64,000 bases of DNA from Humulus lupulus (GCF_963169125.1 NC_084795.1:191926214-191990213), one strand, 5' to 3'. Positions 1 to 11,291 are shown, counted from the stretch's first letter. The notes: a model not told the origin generated them from the letters alone. Numbers and translations are program-made.

Positions 1-2
1 TC

Positions 3-2483
3 TTTGAGGCGGAGAGGATTGTCTCAAAGATTACCAACCAGACGAAGATCAACAAGCTATTCCTCTCCCACAACATCGGGCTGGGGAGAGCGTCAGTGAT
101 TGCCTGACCTCCCGCGGAAGGCGAACGAAGCTGCGCGCCGCTCGACGAGGAATTCGCGGCCTGGAGCGGCGAGCATTTCAAGGCGGGGGCCTTCCCCCCG
201 TTGGACCAGTATTTTGCTGACTTCCTAAATTATGTGAAGTTAGCCCCATTCAAGCTCCCCCCCAACTCTTATCAGTTGTTGGCGGGGTTGAGATATTTAT
301 TTTTGAAGGACGAGTGGGAGGTCCCAACTCCCGCGGATATTTTGTACCTTTTCTGCCTCAAGGCCAGCCCGGATAAGCGGGGGCGAGGCGACGGGTTTTA
401 TTACTTAACCCGATTCCCCAACACGGCTGCGGTCATCGAGCTGCCTAGCCATCCCAAGGACTTTAAAGATCAATTCTTTATGTCGACGGGGTTCAGAAAC
501 TGCGAGCTCCACTACTTCAATCGCCCTCGTAAGTGCTATTCATCCTTAGCTCGAAAGTTAAGTATTGTTTAGCTCCTCCTGTATCCCTTTCTGGCTTAGA
601 TTAATCCTGCAGCTATCTTCGCAAGGACAGAGAAATCTGTGACCCTCGGGGCCCAGTACGAGAGACTGACGGGCTTGCCCCCCAGCGAGAAGGATTATTG
701 CGTGCTCGTAAGAGACGAGACGATGGTGGCCTGCAAGCTGATTTTCCCAAATCAGACTCTGAACCTAAGGAGGCCCCGGGGGCTTCCCCCAGCCCGTGAT
801 ACCAGGCCCATCATTGTGGAGGAGGTCGCGGGGAATGAAGATGAGGAGAACGAGGAGGATGAGGTTCCCCTCGTGAGAAACAAGAGGCGGGCGTTGGAGG
901 TCGCCCAGACATCGGGCGAGGAGTGGAGTCTGTCCGGAGCAGCCGCGGGTCCTTCTGGCCAAGGTAACCCTTACTTGTTTAGAAGTTTAGATAGGGCCAC
1001 AGCAGACCCCCGGCTAGCTAGGTTCAATCCTAGGCAGCTCGTCCATCGTCACCGAAGTGATCCGGACCTGAATACAACCCTGCTCCACTGTGTCGACCGA
1101 CTTGTGTTGGACTACCAAGATAACCAGCCTACGGGTACCATAGTAGTAGATAACACCCTAGCCTTTAGGTCGATCCTATTCGAGGAGTATGGGGCCAACC
1201 TTCGGTCATGGCCCTCACTCCGGAGGGATGTCGTAGCTCCGGGGCTTAGGCAATATGTAGAAGAATCTAGCCCTGAATCAGCCTCGGACCCAAAACTTGC
1301 GCCAGCTCGCGAAAAAATTGACTTAGATTCTTCTTCTAGCTCAGGGGGTAGGATTTCCTTTAGTATGCGTATACTTTAATTTCTCTTTTTGCCCCTTTGT
1401 TTTTGTTTCTGTATGATTGTAAACTCTTGTACTAACCATGTCTTTGTTTTGACAGAAGAGATGTCTCAGCCCAAAGAGAGCCTGCGAGGTGCGTTCTCTG
1501 GGGGGAACCCCTCAGCTGGGGCCGCTGGGCCAAGAATGAAGTGGTTCCGGATGTCTAGGCAAGTCGCCGGGACCCCCGCAAGTCTCCTGCAAAGGAGAAA
1601 GAGCAGCCCCCAGCTGCCCAGGTAGTGGGAGTGGTTCCTCCCGCTACAGGGGGCAGCAACATGCCCCCACCCCCTCCGCGAGCTCCGGCCGCCGCCTGGG
1701 ACGCAGGAGCGGAGCTCGAGGCTTCGGCGATTGTACCCTCCGAGGTACGCATCCCAGTCAATCCCCAGGACCTGGAGAAGATTCTAGAGGCCTTCCGGGG
1801 AATGGTGTATGAGTTGGTGAACTACGTCGTCAGCCATATATACAAGTTAAACGAGAAGGAGCTCCGAGCCATCGAGACAATGAGCTCGGTGGGCGTGATG
1901 GAGTCTTCGTTGGGCATGACCCTGACGGTAAGCTGACTTTACCCTTTTATGGCTTTCTGTTATCATGCTTTCCCTGTGTTTCTTTTCTCCCTTCTCTTTT
2001 TTTTCTAAGGCAATTGTCCCTCATCTCTCGCAGGGCGCCGTTGCCCTTCACCGGAGCATAGCCAGGGCTAAGGTTCAGCTCGAGGAGATGAAGAGTGAGC
2101 ATCAGACTTCTCTGCAGGCGGATAAGGATGCCTTGGCGGCCTCGCAGGCCGAGTCGGAAAAAACCTGCCCAAAGGTTCAGGAGCTCGAGATCACCCTCGC
2201 CACCGCGCGGACCGACCTAGATGCCGCGAAGGCTGAGGCCAAGGCCGCCCTGGAGGCCGAGCGGACAACTTAAGAAAAGGCCCTGGAGGACTTATTCTAC
2301 CATTACTGGGCCTACAATCCAGACGCTGACTTCTCCTTCCTGGCAGCGAACCTCTGGGAGCGCTTGCGGGTGAAGTTCCAATCTCGCCTATATAAAGAAG
2401 CGCCCTCTGAGGCCGAGGAAGGCTCCGGCGTAGCTGAGCAGGGCGAGACGGCGACCTCGAAGGGGCCACCTGGCGGAGCTTAG
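3..2483 (+). pseudogene. antisense extra gene (aORF) of T1, gypsy-type 'transposase_28'-like with coiled coil
   Basis: Four exons can be joined in phase: up to 528, 613-1347, 1456-1927 and 2034-2483. The introns start GTAAGT (529), GTAGGA (1348) and GTAAGC (1928) and end in AG (612, 1455, 2033). Exon 1 encodes a globular domain like the plant 'putative gypsy-type transposon' family (PF04195 by recollection). Later exons hold an acidic linker, a proline-rich stretch and an Ala/Glu/Lys-rich coiled coil at about 2040-2275, and the protein ends in a Ser/Glu-rich acidic tail. Damage is light: an in-frame TGA at 105-107, a frameshift near 1540-1590 and a TAA at 2271-2273 in the coiled coil; the natural stop is TAG 2481-2483. 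Its function is unknown. Published surveys describe such antisense ORFs between pol and 3' LTR of Tat elements. The true start lies left of the window. Confidence 0.7.
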
Positions 2484-2639
2484 GGCCTTCCTCTCTCATG
2501 CCCTTTCCTTCAATAATTTTAACTCTTCTTTTTTTTTTGTGTAACTTAAGCATGAGGTGTTTCCACGTCGAGACAATTTAACATAATTTTATTTTTAATT
2601 GATTCTCTCTCTTGCCCCTACGCATTCTGGTTACAATTT

Positions 2640-3350
2640 TTGAAAAACATAGTTAGCGTTAATCTTTATCCATATCTCGAGCTCTTGAGGAAAAACAACG
2701 ATCAGTAGATTTAAATCAACTTCTAAGTTTTATGACCTGGTTATATCCAGGAACTTAATTTTAAAACTTAGTTTCCGTTAATTTTTATCCATATCTCTAG
2801 CTCTTTAGGAAGAACAGCAATTAATAGATTTAAATCAACTTCTATGTTTTATGACCCGGTTATATCTAGGAACTTAATTTGAAAACTTAGTTCGTGTCAA
2901 TTTTTATCCATATCTCGAGCTCTTTAAGAAGAACAATGATCAATAGATTTAAATCAGCTTCTAAGTTTTATGACCTGGTTAAATCCAGGAACTTAATTTG
3001 AAAACTTAGTTCACGTTAACTTTTATCCATATCTCGAGCTCTTTAGGAAGAACAACGATCAATAGATTTAAATCAACTTCTAAGTTTTATGACCCGGTTA
3101 TATCCAGGAACTTAATTTGAAAACTTAGTTCGCATTAACTTTTATCCATATCTCGAGCTCTTGAGGAAGAACAACGATCAATAGATTTAAATCAACTTCT
3201 AAGTTTTATGATGACCTGGTTAAATCCAGGATAGGGCTTAGTTCGCGTTAATCCTTACCAATATCTCGCGTTTTTTAAGAAAAACAACGATCAATCGATA
3301 TGAATCAACTTCTAAGTCATTAAGGTGACCTGGTTATATCCAGGTACCAT
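2640..3350. repeat. 119-bp tandem array, about six copies, in the 3' UTR of T1
   Basis: Equivalent points (the C of the ACTTAG motif) fall at 2648, 2767, 2886, 3005 and 3124, exactly 119 bp apart; a sixth copy at about 3237 carries small indels. Each unit has a CTCGAGCTCTT block, a run with ATAGATTTAAATCAACTTC, and a CCTGG...CCAGG inverted repeat that could form a hairpin. The array lies between integrase and the antisense gene, where Tat elements are known to hold hypervariable tandem repeats that can seed satellites. Confidence 0.9.
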
Positions 3351-3486
3351 ATGCCCCCCAAGTAACTGGGAAAGGGTCTTTCGTGGTTACTTTAGATTAT
3401 ACTTGAAAACATGTACAAATATAAACAAAAAGCTAATTCTCATTGCTTAATACATAAAACATGGCCTTCCAGGCCTTACAAATGAA
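3351..3486. other. spacer between repeat array and integrase stop
   Basis: AT-rich sequence with a G6 run on the minus strand (3355-3360). No coding signal seen. This is the start of the 3' UTR of T1 pol. Confidence 0.5.
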
Positions 3487-4743
3487 TCATTGATAATATT
3501 TCTTTAAATGGATGGCGTTCCAAGTCCGCGGGACTGCCCCTCCATCAAGCCGAGCTAACTTATAAGTTCCCTCCTTAATGACCTCGATGACTTGATATGG
3601 TCCTTCCCAGTTCGGTCCCAAGACTCCATCTTTAGGGTCCTTACCGGTTAAGAAGACTCTCCTTAGGACCAGGTCGCCAACGCTAAAGGCACGCTTTTTG
3701 ACTTTGGAGTTGAAATAGCGAGTGATCTTCTGCTGATAATGGGCAAGCTGGAGTTGCGAATCTTCTTGCCTTTCATCAACTAGGTCAAGGGAATTGCACA
3801 GTAGCTCGTGGTTGCGATCCTGGTCGTAAGACTGGACCCTATGCGAAAGCACCTTAATTTCCACGGGGAGGACTGCCTCACTTCCAAAGGTCAAGGAAAA
3901 AGGAGTATGACCTGTAGGAGTCCAATGTGAGGTCCGGTATGCCCATAGGACCTGGGGGAGCTGTTCTGGCGAGACCCCCTTCGCTTCATCTAATCTCTTC
4001 TTGAGGCTCGCCTTTAGAGTCTTGTTGACAGCTTCGACTTGGCCATTCGCCTGAGGATAGGCCACGGAGGAGAAACTTTTCACAATTCTGTACCTTTCAC
4101 AAAACTCAGTGAACAGGTCGCTGTCGAACTGAGTGCAATTATCGGAAACGATCTTCTTGGGCAGGCCGAATTGACAGACAATGCTTTTAACCACGAAGTC
4201 AAGCACTTTTTTGGATGTTATCGTCGCCAAAGGTTCTGCCTCAGCCCACTTCGTAAAGTAGTCGATGGCTACCACGGCGTAACGGACCCCGCCTTTTCCA
4301 GTAGGGAGGGCGCCCACCAAGTCGATCCCCCATACTGTGAACGGCCATGGGGATGAGATCATCTTCAGCTCGACTGGAAGAGCTCGGGCAACTGCGGCGA
4401 ATCGCTGGCACTTGTCGCATTTTTTCACGTATTATATCGAGTCTTTGGACAGAGTTGGCCAGTAATATCCTTGCCTCAGGACCTTTAAGGCCAACCTTCG
4501 CCCCCCAGTGTGGTCTCCGCAAAAACCCTCATGCACCTCCTGCAAGATGGCCTTTGCTTCGCCTGGAAGAACGCATCGTAGGAGAGGTAGGGAATGCCCA
4601 CGCCGGTATAACACTCCATCTACCATCGCATACCTGGGAGCTTGATAGAGTACTCGCCGTGCTTCATTGCGTCCTTCAGGCAGCTTTCCCTCGACGAGAT
4701 ACTCAAGGATGGGGGTCATCCAGGTCAGCCTGGCATCAATCAT
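3487..4743 (-). pseudogene. T1 integrase
   Basis: This region would insert the cDNA into the genome. Read on minus, an HHCC zinc-binding segment (GFCGDHTGG ... KKCDKCQ) precedes an RNase H-like core with the DDE residues visible: Asp in GIDLVG, Asp in VSDNCTQF and Glu in GQVEAVNK. The C-terminal region has the usual GPYQVIE motif and ends ...IHLKKYYQ. No chromodomain follows, as expected for Tat. One in-frame TAA (4432-4434) separates the zinc segment from the core, and the frame is otherwise continuous. It is the last domain of a polyprotein shared with the RNase H and RT upstream. Confidence 0.9.
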
Positions 4744-4782
4744 CTCGACCTCTGTCCTGACTACTTCTATACTTGGTTTCTC

Positions 4783-5190
4783 CTAGAATTCTATTGGCAC
4801 TAACCCCAAGGTCTCCGTCTCCCCAGAGGTGGTGAGCTTGGCAAGAGCATCTGCGTTAGCGTTCTGCTCCCGAGGTATCTGTTCGATCGAGCCTCGCCTA
4901 AATGCGGACAGCTCACCTTTTACCTTTGCCAGATAGGCGGCCATCTTGGGTCGCCGTGATTGATATTCGCCCAGAACCTGGTTTACCACAAGCTGGGAGT
5001 CACTGAAGCACTGGACGGAGCTCGCCTTCAACTCCTGGGCTATCCTCAGCCCGACCAGCAAAGCTTCGTATTCGGCCTCGTTGTTGGAGGCCTTGAACCC
5101 GAATCTCAACGCCGAGTGGAATCTATGTCCCTCTGGGGATATCAAAATGATTCCAGCTGCGGAGCCGTTCTCGTTGGATGAACCATCCAC
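4783..5190 (-). pseudogene. T1 second RNase H domain (aRH, RVT_3-like)
   Basis: The catalytic pattern of an archaeal-type RNase H is visible: Asp in MDGSSNENG, Glu in NNEAEYEALL, Asp in FSDSQLVV and Asp in NADALAKL. In the Tat lineage such a domain was acquired in addition to the normal retroelement RNase H, and probably does the RNA-strand removal. It lies in the same frame as integrase and RT. It is bounded by stops at about 4783 (before integrase) and 5209-5211 (TAG, where the sequence suggests an ancestral CAG). All four active-site residues are intact in this copy. Confidence 0.85.
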
Positions 5191-5208
5191 AAAGATCCTC
5201 CACGACGC

Positions 5209-5871
5209 CTAGGGCAAGGTGACTTGGGGTGAGTCTTCTGCGGGATCCTCCTGGAATCCCGTGCATTCTGCCATAAAATCGGCCAGGGCCTGACTTTTTA
5301 TAGCAATTCGCAGAGTGTACAAAATCTCGAACTGACTGAGTTCAATTGCCCATTTTAACAAACGTCCCGATGCTTCAAGATTTTGCAAAACCTGCCTTAA
5401 AGGCTGATCGGTCATGACGTGTATCGAGTGGGACTAGAAGTACGGCCTGAGCTTTTGCGAGGCCGTGATAAGGTAAACCGCCAATTTCTCCATCAATGAG
5501 AACCGGGATTCAGCTCCGAGAAGTCTCTTGCTGATGTAGTAGACTGGTCTCTGAACTCAGTCTTCTTCCCATACTAATATGACACTAACTGCATCCTGAG
5601 TGACAGCCAGGTAGAGAAAAAAAGGCTCTTCTGTCCATTCGAACTTCTTGTTTCCTCAGAGCAGGTTGTAGAATGGCAAACACTTATCGGTGGACTTGGA
5701 AATAAATCGATTGAGGGCTGCCACTCTTCCTGTCAGGCCTTGGACATCCTTGCGCGACCTGGGTGAGGGAAGCTCGAGCAATGATTTGATCTTGTCAGGG
5801 TTTGCCTCGATTCCTCGGGTATTGACAATGAACCCCAGGAACTTCCCTGATGCAACTCCAAAAGTGCACTT
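5209..5871 (-). pseudogene. T1 connection and degenerate first RNase H (gRH)
   Basis: The minus-strand frame continues from the RT stop at 5872. It reads through the connection region (GFIVNTRGIEANP, VQGLTGRVAALNRFI) into an RNase H-like segment ending with MTDQPLRQVLQNLEASGRL and ALADFMAEC. Several stops interrupt it, for example near 5550 and 5435. The usual catalytic residues of this first RNase H are not evident. In the Tat lineage this domain is often degraded after gain of the second RNase H. Confidence 0.75.
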
Positions 5872-6915
5872 TTATGGATTAAGCCTCATGCCATACTCTC
5901 GTAGTATCTTAAAACATTCTTCCAGGTCAGAAACATGGTTATCGGCAGTCTTTGACTTGACTAGCATGTCATCAACGTACACTTCCATGTTTTTTCCGAT
6001 CTGGTCTGCGAACATTCTATTCACTAACCTTTGGTAGGTAGCTCCGGCGTTCTTAAGTCCGAATGGCATGACCTTGTAACAATAAACGTTAGTCGGGGTC
6101 ATGAAGCTGGTGATCTGATTGTAGCCTGAGTACGCGTCCATAAAGGACATGAGCTCGTGCCCCACCGTGGCATCCACCAACTGGTCAATCCTTGGCAATG
6201 GAAAGCAATCCTTGGGGCAGGCTTTATTCAAGTCGGAGAAGTCGATGCAGGTCCGCCACTTCTCGTTAGGCTTTGGAACTAGCACGGGGTTGGCGACCCA
6301 GATCGGAAACTTGGCTTCACGGATAAAGCCGCATTTCTTGAGCCGGGCTACTTCTTCTTCTAGGGCTTCAGCCCGGGTTGTTCCTAAACGTATTTGCTTC
6401 TGGGACTTGGCGGGAACACTTTTATCCAGATGAAGTGTGTGCATGATGACACTCGGGGTGATTCCCACCATATCCTTGTGTGACCATGCAAACATGTCCA
6501 GGTTATTCCGCAGAAACTCGGTCAGCTCCGCCTTCCTCTTGCTACAGAGATTTTTCCTGAGCTTGACCTTCCGAGAAGGGTTCTGCGGATCGATGTTCAC
6601 TTCCTCGAGCTCCTCAACAGCCTGGAGCTTAGATCTTTCCTCGCCTATTCGGGGGTTAATATCCTCACTTAAGACGACATTTTCCCCTTCGGCGCTTTGA
6701 GGTTTTTCAATCTCAGGATCAGCTAAGGGTTCCTGATATTCCTCTTCACCACCTTGAATGGCCATTGCTAGCTGCCCGGGTTTAGATTTTCCCTTCATGG
6801 AAATGCTGTAGCATTCCCTGGCAGCGAGATGATTTCCATGGACAGTGCATATTCCCGTGGAAGTAGGGAATTTCATCGCGAGGTGGCGAATGGAAGTGAC
6901 GGCCTCAAATGCCAT
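5872..6915 (-). pseudogene. T1 reverse transcriptase, with protease tail
   Basis: The RT copies element RNA to cDNA. Read on minus: the end of the protease region (to about 6820), an acidic linker, then RT palm and fingers with LVPKPNEKWRTCIDFSDLN, KDCFPLPRID, MSFMDAYSGYNQI, YCYKVMPFGLKNAGATYQ and the catalytic YVDDMLVKS box. The catalytic aspartates are intact. The frame is open over 347 codons, bounded by a TGA at 6922-6924 (within ILG-R-PTL, apparently CGA to TGA) and a TAA at 5872-5874. Neighbouring domains are in the same frame. Confidence 0.92.
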
Positions 6916-6924
6916 GAGTGTAGG

Positions 6925-9672
6925 TCATCCCAAAATTGCGTTGTACGCAGCGGAGCAGTCAATGACCATGAACTCGAGGAGTTTGGAGACTGTCCAAGAT
7001 CTTTCTCCTAGGGTGATCACCAGCTCGATCGTCCCTATTGTTGTTGATCCTTCTCCCGAAAAACCATACAACATCATGGAGGTCGCCTTCAGCTCGGCGA
7101 CAGTCAAATCCATCTTCTCCAACGTGGACCGGAATAGGAGGTTCACCGAGCTCCCATTGTCGATCAGCACCCTCCTGACTCTCTGATTGGCGAGCTGAAC
7201 TACCACGACCAAAGGGTCATTGTGAGGGAACTGGACATGGCCCGTATCTTCCTCTGTAAAAACGATCGGTTGCCTCTCCAATCGCTGCTGCTTTGGCTGA
7301 CGCTGCTCCGAGACGAACTCCATTCCGTTATGCGCCTTTAGTTCGTTCACGTACCTCTTCTGGGCGCCCCTGCTCGTGCCGGCCATATGCGGACCTCCAG
7401 AGATGGTGGATATCTCTCCTCCTACCACAGGAGGAGGTACATCCTGATCTACCCGAGACCCGGGCTGACTGGCCGGGACCTCCGGAGAAGGTCGACTTGC
7501 TGGAACCCTGTTCCATGCGTATTGAGCCAAGGAGCCGGCTCGGATGAGGGTCTCGATCTCATCTTTTAAATGCCTACAATCGTCGGTATTGTGGCCAACA
7601 TCGTTATGAAAATGACAAAACTTGGAGGTGTCTCTCTTCCCCTTTCGGTGTTTTAATGGCTCCGGCCTCTTCCAGGGGACTCGAGTAGAGTTGGCTAGGA
7701 AGATATTCTCCCTAGACTGGGTGAGCTCTGTATAAATCTCGAATATGGGCTTAAACTTATCTACGGACTTATTCTTCTTTTGGCCGTGCTGGCTGCCCTC
7801 GCCGTTTCCATTTCTTTTGCCTCCACCGAGCTGGTTGTTCTGTGTGACATTTTGGGTTGCTGCCACGACCTCCGTCCCCACTCCAGCGGGCTGCTCAGGG
7901 ACCTGGCTGGTTCCTTCAGCTGAAGCTTCGGCCTCCTCCAAGTTGATCCATTTCTTTGTATGTCTTTCCAGAGATCCCTTCCGACGAGGATTCCAGTTCT
8001 CATGGCCATGAGCTTGGAGCTATCATCCGCGTCTCTGGCTCGAGCAGCGACGTTCGCTAATCTACTCAGGTAGGCCGTCAGAGATTCACCGGGATGCTGC
8101 CTCACGTTAGCCAGGGAGTCGGCATGAATGCGCGCAGCCTGGGAGGCTCGGAATGCCCTTTTGAAATCTGACGAGAAAGTCTTCCAGGAGCTAATTGACT
8201 GTCTTTTGCCTTGCTTGAACCACTGCCTAGTAGGTCGAGTCAGTGTGGAAGGGATGATTAAACACCTCAGCTCAGGGCCAATGTTGTGGGCCACCATTAG
8301 GGTGTTGAACATCCCCAAATGATCCGACGGATCTCCGTCTCCATTGAACTTGGACAGGTGCGGCATGCGGAAACCAGGTGGGTACGCCATTCCTGCTATG
8401 CTGGGGGCGAAGAGCTCCATCTCGTCCCCTGAATCATATTCATCTTTTTCTTTTTCTGACAGGAGCTTCCTCATCAGTTCCTCCATCTGGGCTAGGCGCT
8501 CGAGGGTTTGGTCCTGATGTCCTTGGTTATTCTGGGGCTGTTCAACAGCTCCGGATCCATTGTACATATTTGGTGGGTTATTGCCCCTCCTATCTTGAGA
8601 TAGGTTATTTGGGGCATTCCCTCTGTTACGTACTTCGGACAGGGTCCCCCCCTGAGCGAGCATGGTAGTCTCCTCCTACCTGATCCCCTCTATGGGAGTT
8701 AAGGCGGTCCCGCAGGTCGCCCCCCTGGTTGGCTTGTGGACTATGTGCCGAGCTCAAACGCTGATGTAGGTCCTCGCCAGAAAGGTCACTCCGACGACTG
8801 CCGGTCCAGTAGCTTCTGCTAGAGAGGCTCGGAGCTCGTCTTTGGTGCTGAGGATCTCGGCTTTCCCTTGGCGCCCTGCTACGCCAGGAAGGTCCAGCTG
8901 ATGGCGGATCTCTCCTGCTACTTCCGTAGGCTGGAATATGTCGGACGGGCTGAGGAGGAGATGGATATCTGATCGAAGACGGAGGATGCCTGACTGGAGA
9001 TGCGATCCTGGTCCCGTCAGGACGGATCAAGTTCGGTGGGGGCCTTTCGGCCCGGCCAACCTGCTGGTCCCGCGCCTGGCAATCTGGACGAGGCGCAGGA
9101 CGGTTGTTGGGGATGGGCTGATGCTGTGAGCCCTCCCCGGATCTCCTTCGGGAATTTCCTCAAGCTCCCCTGGGCGCTCTTGAGGATGGTTGGGAGCTAG
9201 GAGTCGACGTCCTGACCGAACGGCTGTACTGCTATTGTCTGGCTCTAGGCACTTCTTCGAAGTTTGCCTCTCGATGGTGTGATGGAGTGGAGTTGGCTGT
9301 CGGAAGTCTGTCCGAGCGGCTATGCCTGGACCAGTTACCCCGACGAGACTTAGTAGCCTCGCCTTGCCTCTCTCCGACGTTAGCGTCGGTTGTGAGAGGG
9401 GGTAGTCGGGCCAGCACATCCTTGATCTGTTGGCTAGCTATTGCTAGCTGGCTCCTCAGCTGAGCATTCTCCATCTACACAGCAGTGTAATAACACGGGT
9501 TCAGATTAGGTGGCTGGGGTGCCGAACTTCCGGTGTCATCTTGGCCCGCCGGCTGCTTTCCTGGCCGCTGCTGGACTTCAGGAACTTGTTCACCAGGGGT
9601 GGCAGTATGATGAGCCTCCTGCCCATCATGCTGTTCTGTCTCGTTACCGTGCCTGGATCGAGTAGTCACCAT
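6925..9672 (-). pseudogene. T1 gag and aspartic protease
   Basis: Gag would form the virus-like particle. From the ATG at 9672 a polar disordered N-terminus runs to about 8660, with a TAG at 9475-9477 and several frameshifts. The capsid-like core (PHLSKFNGDGDPSDHL, PSTLTRPTRQWF, LWKDIQRNG) lies at about 8330-7960. A frameshift near 7945-7970 moves into the frame used by pol. Then come a zinc-knuckle variant, CHFHNDVGHNTDDC (CX2HX4HX4C, typical of Tat), and a protease with IDNGSSVNLLF; the canonical D-S/T-G motif reads DNGSS here. The protease runs on past a TGA at 6922-6924. Confidence 0.85.
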
Positions 9673-9708
9673 AGTTGGATGTTTGCGATAGCACTAATCG
9701 AACTCGCT

Positions 9709-9727
9709 CTCAATAAAAGCACCAAAC
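9709..9727 (-). other. T1 primer-binding-site region
   Basis: Immediately inside the 5' LTR, the minus strand reads GTTTGGTGCTTTTATTGAG. The right-hand Tat copy T3 has a matching stretch at 61765-61783. I could not assign it to a tRNA by eye. Confidence 0.5.
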
Positions 9728-10465
9728 TGTTGATGCGGTTCTTCGCCAACAGGAAATTAAGAAAAGAAGAGAAAGGGATTAGTGCTTAGGTTGAACCGAA
9801 ACAGATATATGATATTAGGAAATGAAATGGTCACTCAAAGTACGTTTTTTAAGTGGTTCAAAGGTTAAAATCCTTCTACTCCACTAGTCAGTATTATTGC
9901 TATATACTGGATATTTGATTACAAGGTATTTCTTACAATAGAGAATCCAACCCCTATTAACTCCCAAGGTCTCCATATTTATAGGAGAAGGCACCTGGGA
10001 GTTTGTAAGAAGGTCATCCCGTGTCCTTCTTACCTATCATGTCAACTCTGTGACATTCATGATTAATTCCTAAACCTGACACATAAGTGTGGTCAAATCA
10101 ATAGGTAAGGAGATAGTGGGCCGCACGGCCCAACCCAGTCGTGGGTGTCTGCGTACGCACGTTCCTGCTGCGTGTCCGAGAAGTCAGGGATATATCAAAC
10201 ATGTGATGTCTGATATATGCACGTTTACCTTGCGTGGTTGACTTTATAAGGGGTCGCAGCCTCACGAGTTGGATCTTCACTCGACCTGCGGCCTTCCAAG
10301 TCCAGCCTCAATCCTTAGGCAGTCTTGGAAAACCTTTAAGTTACCCCGAGCTAAGGAGGTAGGACCTTACGACAACAGCTCCAGTCCTGGGGATGTCTGC
10401 CTGGTAATCATGATCAGGTCGTACCTCAGCTCGCTAATCAGCCCGTGGGAAAACCAGGGCGTACA
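9728..10465 (-). repeat. T1 5' LTR
   Basis: The plus strand starts TGTTGATGCGG and ends GGGCGTACA, giving TG...CA termini and a length of 738 bp. On minus it begins TGTACGCCC and ends CATCAACA next to the primer-site region. It carries a TATA box. The second LTR is not in the window, so the ends rest on TG/CA and on comparison with T3. Confidence 0.75.
9976..9983 (-). promoter_or_regulatory. TATA box of T1 5' LTR
   Basis: TATAAATA on the minus strand, about 250 bp before the LTR 3' end, would place the transcript start inside the LTR. The related T3 LTR has the same motif at 62011-62018, at a similar distance from its edge. Confidence 0.6.
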
Positions 10466-11291
10466 TAAATAATATAAAAAATATATATGTAAAAAATAAT
10501 GTTATATTATATTATAAAAAATTATGTAAATAATATTATTATAATATAAAAAATTATGTAAAATACAATACATTCTAAAGATCTAACATAGTTAATATTA
10601 ACTTTATTAAAATACTAATAAATTAAGTAGATAGTATAAAAAAAATAACTAAAAAGAGGAATATATATTAAAAAAAATCAAGTTTTAGTGATCATTACAT
10701 GTTTTTTAACAATAAAAATATCTTCTAATCCAATATAAAGTTTTAAAAATGTTAGAAAAAAACTTGAAAATCACACTATAAACATACATTGAAACACCAT
10801 TAAATTCACTCAATATTTCTTCATTTTTTCCCAAAAACTTCAAAATAAATCAATATTAGGTATATTTACAAGATTTAAAGCTTTAACATACAAGAAAATT
10901 AAGAAAAATGTTGAAAATGGACATTACTCGTGGCTGGGGACGAAGGCGGTTCCACTCCTTGATCTTCTCGTGTGTCAAATGTGGGAAATGAGGGGAAGTT
11001 TTAGGGTCTCGTTTTGTGTTTATAGGGGTGGATGGGTTTTGTCCCCGGCTATTTCCATATAACTTCAGAGAAAAGTGGTAAACTTTTCTCTGCGATTCTT
11101 GCTAAAGAACCTTGGAGAAAAGTCCCCGCCTCCTCCTCAATTCAAACTCTACACTGATTTTTTTTAAAAATTGCAATAAAATATGGCGCGGGTATTAAAT
11201 GTTATATTTTTGACTCATTCTAACATTTTCTCTACACTTTTTCTTTAAGGTTGAAAATAAATTGCAAAGAAAGCCTATATTTGTACTAGTG
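10466..11291. mobile_element. CACTA-like DNA transposon end (partial)
   Basis: The right edge at 11284-11291 reads, on minus, CACTAGTACAAATATAGGC, like the terminal inverted repeat of plant CACTA (En/Spm) elements. A perfect stem CAGAGAAAAGT/ACTTTTCTCTG (around 11063-11090) and further AGAAAAGT copies resemble subterminal repeats. 10466-10900 is very AT-rich with no coding signal. The other end is not in the window. Right of 11291 K1 LTR homology begins at once, so the element probably inserted into the K1 LTR and was later hit by T1. Assignment is from terminal motif only. Confidence 0.45.

Larger units (their letters stand above)
1..10465 (-). mobile_element. T1: Tat-lineage Ty3/gypsy retrotransposon, 3' LTR outside the window
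   Basis: On the minus strand the order is 5' LTR (9728-10465), primer-site region, gag, protease, reverse transcriptase, RNase H, a second RNase H, integrase, a tandem-repeat 3' UTR, and a gene in the opposite orientation. Two RNase H domains, a CX2HX4HX4C gag knuckle, a repeat-rich 3' UTR and an antisense extra ORF are known traits of the Tat/Ogre branch. No copy of the 9728-10465 LTR occurs between integrase and the antisense gene, so the 3' LTR should lie left of position 1; this is inference. From 7941 down to 3487 the pol frame is unbroken apart from in-frame stops, while gag has several frameshifts. The candidate 5-bp target flank right of the LTR is TAAAT (10466-10470); its partner is out of view. 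Confidence 0.85.

Noticed and set aside
2191..2553. 120-codon minus-strand frame
   Set aside because: Shadow of the coiled-coil exon on plus; basic, low-complexity translation with no motif.
2640..3350. CRISPR-like array
   Set aside because: Units are contiguous with no unique spacers, and the context is a plant retrotransposon 3' UTR.
2483..3486. Possible 3' LTR of T1 between integrase and the antisense gene
   Set aside because: No match to the 9728-10465 LTR there; the stretch is a 119-bp tandem array plus spacer.
4039..4356. Plus-strand frame of 105 codons
   Set aside because: Antisense shadow of the T1 integrase core.
10920..11040. Possible host exon in the segment left of K1
   Set aside because: Short frames only, no clear splice structure, and it sits within the CACTA-like segment.
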